From Homarus americanus (taxonomy: Eukaryota > Arthropoda > Malacostraca > Decapoda > Nephropidae), in assembly GCF_018991925.1 (NCBI RefSeq), contig NW_024724368.1, positions 7,032,303-7,096,302 on the forward strand: 64,000 bases of DNA. The letters are read 5' to 3'. How positions within the stretch are numbered: position 1 is the first letter of the stretch; every line of letters begins with the position of its first letter. Shown piece by piece: positions 50,299 through 62,880 of the stretch. Both the position numbers and the translations under genes were made by a program. Below the pieces are notes generated by a model. The model saw nothing but the letters and a program-made list of their open reading frames with translations. It was not told where the DNA came from and did no database searches.

Positions 50299-51246
50299 TG
50301 GGGTAAGTCTTAGTTCTCATGAGTACAATGAATTGGCCTATTAGGAAAAGTCTTCACCCCTGAGTACAATATAATAACTTAGGGAGAGTCTTAACCCCTT
50401 GAGTACAATATAATAACTTAGGGAGAGTCTTAACCCCTTGAGTACAATATAATAACTTAGCTAGAGTCTTAGCCCCTTGAGTACAATATAATAACTCAGG
50501 GTAAGTCTTAACCCCTTGAATACAATATAATAACTTAGGGAGAGTCTTAACGCCCTGAGTACAATATAATAACTTAGGGAGAGTCTTAACCCCTTGAGTA
50601 CAATATAATAACTTAGGGAGAGTCTTAACCCCTTGAGTACAATATAATAACTTAGGGAGAGTCTTAACCCCTTGAGTACAATATAATAACTCTAGAGTCT
50701 TAACCCCTTGAGTACAATATAATAACTTAGGGAGAGTCTTAACCCCTTGAGTACCTTGTCTTAACCCCTTGAGTACAATATAATAACTTAGGGAGAGTCT
50801 TAACCCCTTGAGTACAATATAATAACTTAGAGAGTCTTAAGAGTACAATATAATAACTTAGGGAGAGTCTTAACCCCTTGAGTACAATATAATAACTTAG
50901 GGAGAGTCTTAACCCCTTGAGTACAATATAATAACTTAGCTAGAGTCTTAACCCCTTGAGTACAATATAATAACTTAGGGAAAGTCTTAACCCCTTGAGT
51001 ACAATATAATAACTTAGGGAGAGTCTTAACCCCTTGAGTACAATATAATAACTCAGGGAAAATCTTAACCCCTTGAGTACAATATAATAACTTAGGGAGA
51101 GTCTTAACCCCCTGAGTACAATATAATAACTTAGGGAGAGTCTTAACCCCTTGAGTACAATATAATAACTTAGCTAGAGTCTTAACCCCTTGAGTACAAT
51201 ACAATAACTTAGCTAGAGTCTTAACCCCTTGAGTACAATATAATAG
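50299..51246. repeat. 39-bp minisatellite
   Basis: About 24 tandem copies of a 39-bp unit, roughly CTTAGGGAGAGTCTTAACCC followed by CTTGAGTACAATATAATAA, with truncated units near 50690, 50755 and 50835. The period is a multiple of 3, so a repetitive minus-strand frame (YCTQGVKTLPKLL) stays open. There is no start context or composition supporting a gene. Confidence 0.95.
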
Positions 51247-51560
51247 ACTAGAGTGAGAGTTTAACCCGTACCTACAGGTGTGGTTAACTACTGCACTATA
51301 TTCAAAGAAGCTGGCATCTTACTAAAGGGGTTAATGGCGCACCTTTCCCTCGGTATAAAGACACACTTACCACATAATAACCCCCCTGTAAAAATATAAT
51401 GACCGTATTATAATTTACATATAATAATACACTCGGCTTAAAAAACACGACGAAATATAATTAAGGTAATGCAGGTGTGGGTTAGAAGATCACACGGCCG
51501 GGGAAAATAGATTGTTGACATGTTTTTGTTTTGAATTCATTTAGGGTTTATTTTTCTTGA

Positions 51561-51595
51561 TAGGTTAGGTTAGGTTAGGTTAGGTTAGGTTAGGT
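51561..51595. repeat. Short interstitial (TTAGG)n tract
   Basis: Six perfect TTAGG units plus partial ends. TTAGG is the usual arthropod telomere repeat; here it is internal and short. Confidence 0.85.
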
Positions 51596-52039
51596 CTCAG
51601 ATTTTTTTTTTTCAACATATTGCCTGACAGATTCTGGTGGAGATCAACATTATAGTACTTTAATGTTATGTGAGGTTACCCAAAGGTGAGGACAATGTTG
51701 CTGTTTTACTACGAGCGTTGATGTATATATGTATTGCAGTTGACCAGCAAAAGCCCTCCCACAAACTTGCTACACAGGGCTGTTGGAGAACTTTTGCTGG
51801 CAACTGTACATGAGATTTAATGAGATTGAATTAACAAACAAAAGCATATTAGGATGCACAACAACCAACTCCACTACCTACACCCACCTCCGAGGCTAAG
51901 TGTAACAACCAGTGTAAAAATTATGAAACCGCGAGACGCTATACTGTAGACTGCTTAAAAAATTTACATACCAAAGTAGTGTTTCAGTACGTCAGAGGAC
52001 CTGTTACTGACACCACTTCACTCTTACCAAGGATCAACT

Positions 52040-52040
<1 letters not shown>

Positions 52041-52114
<74 letters not shown>
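52041..52114. repeat. (GT)n microsatellite
   Basis: About 37 uninterrupted GT units. Confidence 0.97.
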
Positions 52115-52117
<3 letters not shown>

Positions 52118-52918
52118 ACTCAGAAACATGACTACTTTGAAGCCGTGAACGGGTAAAACTACATTATTATACTGTATTTACTTGTGTACTGTATATACAT
52201 GTATTATAATGACCTATTTAATCGTTTATAGTGAGTTAAAAGTAAAAAAAATATATATACGTAAAAATTAAACAATAAGACAATTATTCTTATTTAGTGC
52301 AATATAAACGTCTTCTTTACAGGTTAACTTATGAACATATATCACGTACAACATACTGTACATCCCCATCATATTTAAAAACAAGTCAGCGATTTTAATC
52401 CTCTCTCAAAATTATATTTCCATAACTAATAACCTTTAAATTTTTGCTTAGGTTGATGAGAAAAATCTTCCTCGTTTCTATATAACAAGAGGGTACCGAA
52501 AGACTGAGGACAGACAGACGAACGGACGGACGGATGGACGGGATAGAGCAATCCCCCCTCCCCTCCCCCCACTAGTATTTTACCATTAAGGGACTAACAA
52601 CTAATAAGGAGCAACACACAAGATCTATAACACACAACATCATTCTCTATATGAGATCTTCAACACTGATACAACTACATACTATTTACACTGAACAGAA
52701 ACAGAGTGAACAATAATCAAATCTAGTAAACAATGTGTCTTATCGGTGTACAGTTGCCTGAAGACGTCTTGCATGAGTTTCCAAATGTACACATACAATC
52801 AACACTTTCATATCCGTATTGCCTGGAGCATAGACATGACAAAACACAGAGAGACAATGTGTAGGCTGTCATGCTTATGGTCATCACAGTGAGGGTGACA
52901 GTAACCCTGGGCAGACCT

Positions 52919-53190
52919 CTTACAGTCTACCACCAACCTCACCTTATACCCTACCGCCAGCCCCCTTACACACTACCACCAGCCATCCTAACACCTTACC
53001 ACTACCCCCCTTACACTCTACCACTACCCCATTACACTCTACCACCAGCCCACCTCATACCCTATACCACCACCAACTCCCTTACACCTGCCCACCTTAT
53101 ACCCTACCACCAACCCCCTCACACCCTACTACCAGCCCCCTTACACCCTACTACCAGCCTCCTTGCACTCTACCACCACCCACCACCAAC
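52919..53190. repeat. Degenerate CCA/CTTACAC-rich tandem repeat
   Basis: Imperfect copies of a unit of about 24-27 bp such as CCCCCTTACACCCTACTACC and CACCTTATACCCTACCACC. Frames rich in Pro/Tyr/Leu (YHQPPYTL) are by-products. Confidence 0.8.
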
Positions 53191-54065
53191 CTTCACCCAG
53201 CACGACGCCTATACCTGGTGTCCTTCCCCCGTGTCTGACCTGGTTATATTTACGGTACACAGCGACCCACTTTTCCTACCATCATCCAGTTCTTTCCCTC
53301 GAACACTGGCCGAGGTTTTAATTCTAGCCTTGTCAATCAGTTTCTTTTTCCCCTCACCGACTATTATTTCTCTCGAGTCTCGTGTTGTGTTTACATCTCA
53401 TTGCCTCTTTGCTCACACCTTAAACGACCTACGTGGATATTAGTTAACCCTCCCCGACAGGTATAAGATAAAGGAACAATGCGACCCTTTGCATGAACAT
53501 TCAAACAACAAAGCTCCCGGTACCAACATTCCTCTCCTCAGCTGCACCTTCAACTTTCCCTGATTTGTTTTTATAGTACTGCCATTTAAAAGGTTTTCTT
53601 GTTGTACATCATAAATATGCCAAGCAGCCTCCTTTCTCGATTTAATGGTAGACTACTCTATATCTGAGGAGGGGTTTGTTTACGTTGATATAAACAAACT
53701 ATATGACTCAAAACATCTTAATAGAGACGATCAATGATATCACGACATTGTGTTTCATTTTCGTCATTTATGTGATAATACTTGTGTGTGTTTGTGTGTA
53801 CAGTGACAGGATTATTCAATAACATTTATAAAACCTCCTTAACAAAAATTATATATTAAATAGCCTTGATATATAATTCTCTTCGACTACGAGTATATAT
53901 TGCATACTTATGGGTGTTTCATTTCATTTAAAATCATTAAATGTTTTTTGTTTGGTGAGTGACTCTGCAATCTTTTCTCGTTAAATCAATGATGTTAAAG
54001 GTAGAGCCATAATACTGGCCACGATGCTTTACAACCAAGAAATGATTTGTTAAGACATTACTGAG

Positions 54066-54092
54066 GTGTGTGTGTGTGTGTGTGTGTGTGTA
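54066..54092. repeat. (GT)n microsatellite
   Basis: About 13 GT units. Confidence 0.95.
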
Positions 54093-55112
54093 AGGTGATA
54101 ATAACTCATGAGTCAACACAACGCTAAGTACGTTTGTATAATGTAATAGCACCACAGTAAATCATAACTCAACACACGGGACTGAAGTTATAACACATCA
54201 TACTCTGCCAGGAGTTAAGAGACAGCACTAGTAATATATATAAAATGAAAACAAAAATATAGGTTCTGAAAAATATTCATTCAAATTTTAAATAAATTTT
54301 TAAATCTTATGGAAGCATAAGAGCTACAACTTTCTGCACGTAGTAGGAGTGTGGATCTGTGTACATTATACACTGCACTAGTTTCGGTGAACTATATTTT
54401 TATGTGTATAAAAAAAATCATAACTCCTCCCCCCTCTCACCATCTCCGTAAAATCATTTTCTTAAGTGTTTGTTACATCCCTCAACTGTGTCATTGCGGT
54501 AATTGTACTCTTACGTAAGGACGCCTTTCCCTCTACTAAACCTGTCTTTATTCTCGACACTCAGGAGCCTCAGACCCGAAGTGTTATGTTTCCCTCACGC
54601 TCTTACACACAAGACTGAGGGCGGGGGAGGCGGGACGGAGCTCTTATTATCTCTGTTTACTTGTCTTTCATGCAAGTTTTTTATTTGTTTCTGGGTCTGT
54701 GGTGGGTCAACGCATGAAGGAGCTCTGGGGAGTAAGACGAAGGTTTCAACGTTGTGACTCTTGTGTTAAAAAGTCGTCAAATATAAACATGTTCCCGGGT
54801 GTAGGTGATCCTCCATATAAAACCCGCGGCGACCTCACTGCACCACACAGGCACTTCGTCCTTGAGAGCTGAAGGGGCGTGCTTGCCACATCTCAGCGAG
54901 AGTTGGGTGGGAGAGGGCAGAGGTAGGATGGGGTGGAGCAAGCGAGAGAGGGTGAGTGGGGCAGGTGAGAGAGTGAAGGAAGGGTGGGGTGGGGCAAGTG
55001 AGAGAAAGTGAAGTTAAGATAGGGTAGGGTAGGTGAGGTGGATCAGGGAGAAGCTGTGGAGGTTGGGTGAGGTGGAGGGGGTGAAGTATAGCCGTGACTG
55101 ATTTGGGTTTGT

Positions 55113-55115
<3 letters not shown>

Positions 55116-55171
<56 letters not shown>

Positions 55172-55280
55172 CATAACATGTGTAAGCAGGCAGGGAGAGA
55201 GGGAGAGTGGGAAGGAGGAAACCATAATTGGTGTGGGAGGGAGAGAAGGAGGGAGGGAGGGAGGGAGGGAGGGAGGGGTA
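55116..55280. repeat. (AG)n and (GGGA)n purine tracts
   Basis: (AG)n at 55116-55168 and a GGGA-rich tract at about 55240-55280, within a longer purine-biased region from about 54900. Confidence 0.93.
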
Positions 55281-57532
55281 CGGGAGAAGGGAGGGAGGGA
55301 GAGAGGAAAGGAATGAGTCAGGTACCACAGGTGTACACATACAAGTCACCACGTCTGGTCTTTCTCCCTTCCCCAACAACACTGTGGACTCCGTGTATGA
55401 GTCGTGATGTCTGCTCAGAAAAAGTCGCCGTCCTTCTAAATACGATCACTCGAAAGTTGAAGACGTCACCGCCGCCAAGGATGCGCTAAATCCGCCGCGG
55501 CTTTCATGTCTCCGAGGGGGAGGAGCGAGACATAATTATTATCTACTCTATTTCTCAAGTTTCTTTCCTTCTCAGACCCACCATACTGCGAGTTAGTGGA
55601 GAATTTGCTTGCTCCAATACCATTAAAATTTACACTCCATTTTTTTAAGGCCTCGTTCCGATTTCGGGGTCAAAGATCAAACACCAAGCAATCATAGTCT
55701 GACCTGCAATTTCTTTCATTTTTTATCAGTCATCACAGATGCTGTTTGAACAAAGCCACCACGTACCATATACCCTATAAGATGGAGCTGTCACTAGAGT
55801 ATTTTCTTAATGCAATCGTAAAGACAAAATAAGGTAGTCTTAGGTTGTTTTATCATCAGTTGGAATAAGCTAGGGTGCTTAACCTTCATGTGGTCCAAAT
55901 TTTAACCTTCCCTTCCAATTCTTTTCGTTTCAAGAAATCGTAATGGAACTTATATCCAAATATCTCCACGGAGCATTTTGTTTTTGTTTTTACAAGTCAA
56001 CAAAGAGATTCGGGGATTGTATTTTTTTTTAAGATTTTTTTTAAAACTTTTGGTCAACATTGGATTTTCCTGCCCGGTCTGAGTAAGGTCTTGAGTCTCT
56101 TAAGAAGATCTCTACACAGTTGTCGCTATCTCGAGAAGACAAATATTAAAGTTACGAATCCCTCACAATTTTTGCAGGTCATAGTTAGTGGAAATATACA
56201 CATTTTGGTGACTCTGACTGCAATGACTTTGTATCTGAATATTCCGTACTGTAATTATGTACCACACAGTTTTCATCACCTCCCCCTCCCCCTACGCTAT
56301 CAAAATGGACGGACCGGAAAATCATATTCAGTCGCTCGTGAATTCCTATTGTCTAAATCTACCTTTTGTACCCATGACCACTGTATCCTGTACCTGGACT
56401 TCCTTTGATCAGAATAAAAACTTACCCAGGAGAAAACTATTGGGGACGTTTTGTATCACTTTAAGGTCCAGTGAAAATTAAAACTTAAAGACAAATAAAA
56501 TCTAATAACTTAATACTAAATATCATCATTTTCCCCCCTCATTAGACACAGACTTAATGCAGAGAGTCATCACTGATCCTACTTGTTGCAGAAGAAGATA
56601 TGTAGAACTCACTGCCTCTCATCTCTCTGTTATATTTAAATAGTTAACACAGTATTATATTGATGGTAAATATTACAAAAGGTTATTTTTCAAGATGAGA
56701 CTGACAGAACTGTTGCTTGTTGTGTGTGTCTCTCCAATTTGGGGGTTAGATGGAACGTAGGTGATGCCCGTGTCAGATGGATAACTTTGCACAATACGGT
56801 AAACTCAATGGAGGAACGCGACATGGTCTTCCGCCGGCTAACACACAAACACGTAACTTTACATTTACCGATAAAGTATTGTTTTCTTTTTTAAGACGAT
56901 GTCAACTTTTAATGAATTAGGTTTTTAGTCATGGTACAATTCGTAAACACTGACTATTAGTTGAGAAAAAATCAGATACCTAGTAGACAGTTTATTCACT
57001 TATATTAAAGAAAAATTTTAATATAATTTTTAAACCATTATGAAGAAATATTAATCATTAATTACAATATATAGTTAACGACACTTCCCATGCCTCACAC
57101 AACCACGTAAATTTTAGTGACCAACACACAAGTCAGCATTATACTGTATATCAGGTAAACACTCCAGGATTTTCAAGAACAATACAAGATAAAGATGAAG
57201 GATAACAACGTTCAATTTGTTTACATATTGTCAGAAATACAGCATGATAATAAAAATACTTGACATATTAAACATGCTGATATTGTTAAGAAATATCGAA
57301 TGTAAATGCACGCAAAATACCTACATTTTATACGTTGATAAATCAGTCGTAGAAAAAAATGGAAGGGTGAGGGAGTTGTATTTATTGGTTTAAAGTCAAA
57401 CAGAGGAAAAAACTATATTACGGAAAACCAAAGTACTGAAAGTAGATGAAGTATATATTACACAATAAAACTATCGTCGCCTCCAGCACTGGATTACAGC
57501 TGACACTAAATCTTAACTGTTTCTGCACTTTA

Positions 57533-59333
57533 ATAATGGCCAGATGCGTCACTGCCTCGAACAAGAATAATGGCCATCACTGCCTCGAACATGAAGAATA
57601 ATGGCCATCACTGCCTCGAACAAGAATAATGGCCATCACTGCCTCGAACAAGAATAATGGCCATCACTGCCTCGAACAAGAATAATGGCCATCACTGCCT
57701 CGAACATGAAGAATAATGGCCATCACTGCCTCGAACATGAAGAATAATGGCCATCACTGCCTCGAACAAGAATAATGGCCATCACTGCCTCGAACATGAA
57801 GAATAATGGCCATCACTGCCTCCAAAATAATGGCCATCCTGCGTCTAACATGATGAATAATGGCCATCACTGCCTCGAACAAGAATAATGGCCATCACTG
57901 CCTCGAACAAGAAGAATAATGGCCATCACTGCCTCGAACAAGAATAATGGCCATCACTGCCTCGAACAAGAAGAATAATGGCCATCACTGCCTCGAACAA
58001 GAATAATGGCCATCACTGCCTCGAACAAGAAGAATAATGGCCATCACTGCCTCGAACATGAAGAATAATGGCCATCACTGCCTCGAACATGAAGAATAAT
58101 GGCCATCACTGCCTCGAACATGAAGAATAATGGCCATCACTGCCTTCGAACAAGAATAATGGCCATCACTGCGTCTAACATGATGAATAATGGCCATCAC
58201 TGCTCGAAGAATACTGTGGCCATCACTGCCCTCGAACATGAAGAATAATGGCCATCAATGCCTCGAATGAAGAACAATAATGGCCATCACTGCCTCGAAC
58301 AAGAATAATGGCCATCACTGCCTTCGAATGAAGAATAATGGCCATCACTGCTCGAACAGAAGAATAATGGCCACTGCCTCGAACAAGAATAATGGCCATC
58401 ACTGCGTCTAACATGATGAATAATGGCCATCACTGCCTCGAATATGAGAAGAATAATGGCCATCACTGCATCTAACATGATGAATAATGCATTATCACTG
58501 CATTTTAACATGACGAATAATACTACCTCACTAAGTCTAACATGATGAATACGCCACTCGCATCTAACATAGAAGAATAATGGCCATCACTGCATTTAAC
58601 ATGATGAATAATGGCCATCACTGCGTCTAACATGATGAATACTTGGCCATCACCGCATCTAACATGATGAATAAATGGCTATCACTGCATTTAACATGAT
58701 GAATAATGGCCATCACTGCGTTCAACATACGAATAATGGCCATCAACAACAAACATGAAGAATAATGGCCATCACTGCATCTAACATGATGAATAATGGC
58801 CATCATCGTCTAACATGATGAATACTTTCGCCATCACTGCGTCTAACATGATGGCCATCACTGCATCAAATATGAAGAATAATGGCCATCACTGCATCTA
58901 ACATGATGAATAATGGCCATCACTGCGTCTAACATGATGAATAATGGCCATCACTGCATCTAACATGATGAATAATGGCCATCACTGCGTCTAACATGAT
59001 GAATAATGGCCATCACTGCGTCTAACATGATGAATAATGGCCATCACTGCGTCTAACATGATGAATAATGGCCATCACTGCATCTAACATGAAGAATAAT
59101 GGCCATCACTGCATTTAACATGATGAATAATGGCCATCACTGCATCTAACATGATGAATAATGGCCATCACTGCGTCTAACATGATGAATAATGGCCATC
59201 ACTGCCTCGAACATGATGGATAATGGCCATCACTGCATCTAACATGATGAATAATGGCCATCACTGCGTCTAACATGATGAATAATGGCCATCACTGCCT
59301 CGAACATGATGGATAATGGCCATCACTGCCTCT
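57533..59333. repeat. 1.8-kb minisatellite of 28/31-bp units
   Basis: About 60 copies of AATAATGGCCATCACTGC followed by CTCGAACAAG or by CATCTAACATGATG. Units differ by a 3-bp insertion (28 versus 31 bp). The first half is mainly the CTCGAAC type and the second half mainly the TCTAACATGAT type. Every unit contains the palindrome ATGGCCAT. Frames on the minus strand (MAIILVRGSDGHY) are artefacts. Confidence 0.95.
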
Positions 59334-59502
59334 GAATAATGCCTCAAACTCGACCTCTTTATCAACAACAATTCACACCCCCTTCAAAGTTGTTTCAGAT
59401 ACACTAGTATGCCTTCACCTCAACCCAGCACCAACATTCTCTACCACAACCCCTATTATGTTTCTTGACAGTCCCCAGAGCATTATCGTTTGAAAAGGAG
59501 AA

Positions 59503-59513
<11 letters not shown>

Positions 59514-59536
<23 letters not shown>
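59514..59536. repeat. (CT)n microsatellite
   Basis: About 11 CT units. Confidence 0.95.
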
Positions 59537-59539
<3 letters not shown>

Positions 59540-60120
59540 CTTCATCTTCCTCAGATGCCTCAGCCCATATCACCAGCTCTGTCAAAGGATACGTCAAGTT
59601 CTTCCGTTATCTGTGAACTATTTCATGTCTTCCAGAAAGAAAAAATAAAATAACGAAGATAAGAACAACACTAATCACACCGTCCACACACACACACACA
59701 CACACACCTAACTTTCTATTGTGTGAGTGGGGAATGTGCACCTTACCCAGGAGCATCGCACGAACACGAGCTCACATACACAAAGAACCACTTTCCCAGG
59801 TTGATAGGAAGGCATGCACGTTGACTGCAGATGCTCTCTCTCTCTCTCTCTCACGGAGGAGAGTCTCTGCAGAAGACTGTGGGTAACACCTGAGGCTCAA
59901 GTTCACAAAGTCCTGATACCCTTTGACCTCCTGACACCTGCACCCCCCTTCCTCTCTCTCCCTCTCCCTTTCCTATCTCTTTTTCTCTTTCCCTTGTTTT
60001 TTCCGTGTCTTTCCAGTCGTTCCACCCACTGAACACCCGCCCCACTTCTTGACCAACACCACCATGATTCTTGTAACAAGTGAACACATTCATCTGTCTT
60101 GTGTAACAGTGGGCACAGTA

Positions 60121-60330
60121 ATCTGACCCCTGTCTAGAGGTTACCACGCTCTGCTCGTAAATGAGTGTCCTCGGTTCGACTCCTGGGCAAGGTGGAAATT
60201 AAGGTAAGTGTCCTCACGAAATTTACCTCTGTCTGCCGGGAATTACCTGAGAACCTGAAAGGAATTTAGGAGGATCGTGTTTCAGGGGTAATGAGGAGTT
60301 ATCCGGTCCCCCTGGTGTTTTCCTTAAAGG
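60121..60330 (+). mobile_element. tRNA-derived SINE copy, family 3
   Basis: Begins with a tRNA-like head: TCTAGAGGTTACCACGCTC (A-box region), then GCTCGTAAATGAG as an anticodon-arm-like segment, then GGTTCGACTCCTGGGC, a near-perfect B box. It is followed by a non-tRNA body (GTAAGTGTCCTCACG, AATTACCTGAGAACC). The acceptor arm does not close, which argues against a functional tRNA. Confidence 0.65.
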
Positions 60331-61147
60331 CGTCAACCATCTGTCATTTGGGTTTCCTTCTCAATTGTTGCGTTTTAGGGAGAAAAAAAAGACCCAGTCT
60401 GTATAAAAACAAACTTTCTATCATCTATATATAAACGTTACCGAAATTAATATAATTTTGGACGCAAATCACATAAATAAACCCAAGCTAATATCACCTG
60501 ATCTAACCCAGCATCTTCTAACCTAACCTACCAGGTAGCGTTAGGTGGTTTTCATGGGAAATAAGCTGGGGTAGGTAATCTTCACGTGAACTTTACCTAC
60601 TACCAAGACAGAAAATAATGGTTGACAGGCTTATACCACGTGAACAGAAAGTGTTTGGGTTATACAAACAAAGAATAATGGACTTGCGTTACCAGATTAC
60701 AGAAAAAAAAGTGGTTTACGCATCATTTAAGAGGTTAATTATCTGGCGTAAACAGTTTAACTGGATTATTTGTTTTCACACTGTAATAGACTACAATAGA
60801 GACATGTGGCAGCGTGTACGATGCCAGCCCCTGAACACAGTGAATGACAGGAAGATATTTTAACCCTGTGAGTACAGTGACTTGACCTCTCGTGTTCGAT
60901 GTCTTAACCCACTAAATAAGATGGAAATTTCCTTTAATCTCCGGGAAGCTGTAATCATAGTGTTGTATCTCTATACTGAAAGAGATAACCTACTTTATGT
61001 AAACAGTGATCGGAAACTTAACTGATATAAATGGAAAGTAAAGAGATGAATCAGTTTACACATAACCGAAGAGTGAGTCTGACTTGATTACTGAAACAGT
61101 TACGTAAGTACACCGGTTTACGTAAACTCTTCACAGAATTTTACTGC

Positions 61148-61315
61148 CATGTGAGGAGCGGCAGACTGGGCTCCTGCTCTGTCCTCAGCGGCCAGGCACC
61201 CCCAGTCCACCCAGCTGTATATGGGCACCTAACATCAAAGTTGGGGAAGTAAAGGTGGTCGAGTGCAATACCGGCCATGATGCCTCCCTATGTACCGAAA
61301 TCTTAGTATTTAATG
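61148..61315 (+). mobile_element. tRNA-derived SINE copy, family 1
   Basis: Shares its body with 3500-3690 in the same order: CACCTAACATCAAAGTTGG, GGAAGTAAAGGTGGTCGAG, TGCAATACCGGCCATG and CTTAGTATTTAA. The tRNA-like head is more decayed here. Confidence 0.6.
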
Positions 61316-62823
61316 TGCTGTGTCCATTATGTTCACTTTAAAACACCGTGAACACTAACTGGATCTCGTCAAGTTGGCAAATTAAGTGGCTCAGCTGCAG
61401 GGAAATGATTAACTGGTAGATGTTAACAGTCAATACAATCATCTGGGTTAAGTAACACATAAGAATTAAGTGTATTACTCAGAAACTTATAGATATTAAC
61501 CGCCTGAGGTGAGGAGAGTAGCTTGAAGACTAAATAAACCGTCAATTGGCTTTAGTGCACAACAGACACGAACAAAGATCAAGAACCTCAGGAGTTAACA
61601 GTGAACGACACTAACCACAGTGAGGCGATGAACGTGTCTTATATACGAGATAACACAATGATGAGTGGATCAATTGGCACCAGTCGTAGCGTGTAGTCAA
61701 CCTAACCTAACCTTACTTGCCCTAACCAAACATAAACCCAGCTTAACCCTAATTTAACAATTCTAGAAGCTAACCTAACCTAACCTTACGATAATGAGAT
61801 CCTCCTTATGATTAAGTTAGCCTAGGTTGGGGCCCATCTAGACATGGGCTCAATCTGGCCAGCAATCAAGGGAAGGTTGCTTCATGTTACTGGTGTTCGC
61901 TAATGGTTAATACATACATTACTTCCCCAGGGAAAGCCCCACCACCAGCTCCTCACACCTGCTATCTGGCACGAGCTCATGTCCTATTAACGAAGGTGAC
62001 GTATGTATGTGTGTGCGTGTGTGTGTAGGTGTGCTTGTTTGTCTGTATGCAAACATGTTTGTATTTAAATTCACGTGTGAATGTGCTTGTATTTGGGTGG
62101 CCTTGTGTACTGTATAAAATTATGTGTGTATATGGTAGTACAGGTACAGTCATATGTATATGTGTAGAGCATATGTATTTTTAAACGTTTATATATATAT
62201 ATATATATATATGGCTATTTTTGCTTGTGTTAATACGCGTGGATGTGTGTAACTTGGTTCGACCACGCACTCATACAAATGCACTCAGTGAGAACATGAG
62301 CTGAGACCAGACTCTACACGCAAGATTATGTGCATGAATGTTACGTTCCATTTTATAAGGAAACATTTCTTGAATGCCTGTGATCGAGACACAGACTCTA
62401 GTAACCCAATGAAACACATAGCAATCGACCTATAATGCCTCGTGAGCTGACGGTAGTTGACCATCAATACCACAACAAAGTCCACAAAAGTCGACCTATA
62501 CCAACACAGTGAACCACGAGGAAGTGGACTGACAGTATAATACTCCAGTGAAGTGACATACGCCGGCCAGAGTGAAGCACAACGAATTAGATCTGCAATG
62601 ATCTAATTAACTGACAGTAGTCGACCTATAATACCCCCAGTGAAATGACATTACTCGAGCTTTAGCAACAGAATGAAGCAAACCTAATTCGGTCTATTGA
62701 GATCAATACGTTGGATGTGTATTGAGTAGCGGCTGGGTGACCTGACGGCAGCGGAAAGGGGCGGGATGGCGTGCTATGGAGACGGGAGGCTCAAGGCTGG
62801 TCCCGGGTCGGTGAGAGCGTCAC

Positions 62824-62868
62824 TATATAAAGAGCCGGCTTGCCTCATCCCACACACCACTCAGCACC
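62824..62868 (+). promoter_or_regulatory. Core promoter of DUF243-type gene 4
   Basis: TATATAAAG starts at 62824, 45 bp before the ATG, with leader CACACCACTCAGCACC. The GGAGGT element of genes 1-3 is not present next to the TATA box; GGGAGGC lies about 40 bp upstream. Confidence 0.75.
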
Positions 62869-62880
62869 ATGAAGTTCCTG
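62869..62880 (+). CDS. First exon of a probable fourth DUF243 gene (partial)
   Basis: ATG AAG TTC CTG encodes MKFL, the same four residues as gene 3, followed at once by donor GTGAGT. Promoter spacing, leader and donor all match the intact family members, and the strand is the same. No DUF243 second exon is seen before the window ends at 64000, so exon 2 is presumably outside; introns of the family here reach 3 kb. An acceptor-like TCTCGTTCAG ending at 63551 opens a frame starting FHVGMIVATGAGVGG that lasts fewer than 50 codons and lacks the core; I regard it as chance. The family assignment rests on promoter and exon 1 alone. Confidence 0.6.

Larger units (their letters stand above)
51247..57532. 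other. Intergenic region, no supportable gene
   Basis: Contains a short TTAGG tract, microsatellites, the Pro-codon-like low-complexity stretch at 52919-53190 and purine-rich repeats around 54900-55300. A TATA-like element at 54816 is discussed in the findings. Frames at 52871, 56091 and 56257 show no recognisable motifs. Confidence 0.45.
59334..62823. other. Intergenic region upstream of gene 4
   Basis: No supportable gene. Holds (CT)n at 59514-59536, a short (CA)n near 59688, SINE copies at 60121-60330 and 61148-61315, CCTAA-rich patches near 61700-61790 and an (AT)n tract at 62190-62212. Confidence 0.5.

Noticed and set aside
60125..60200. Functional tRNA gene
   Set aside because: A and B boxes are recognisable but the acceptor arm does not close and a SINE-like body follows; the same applies at 45098 and 3500.
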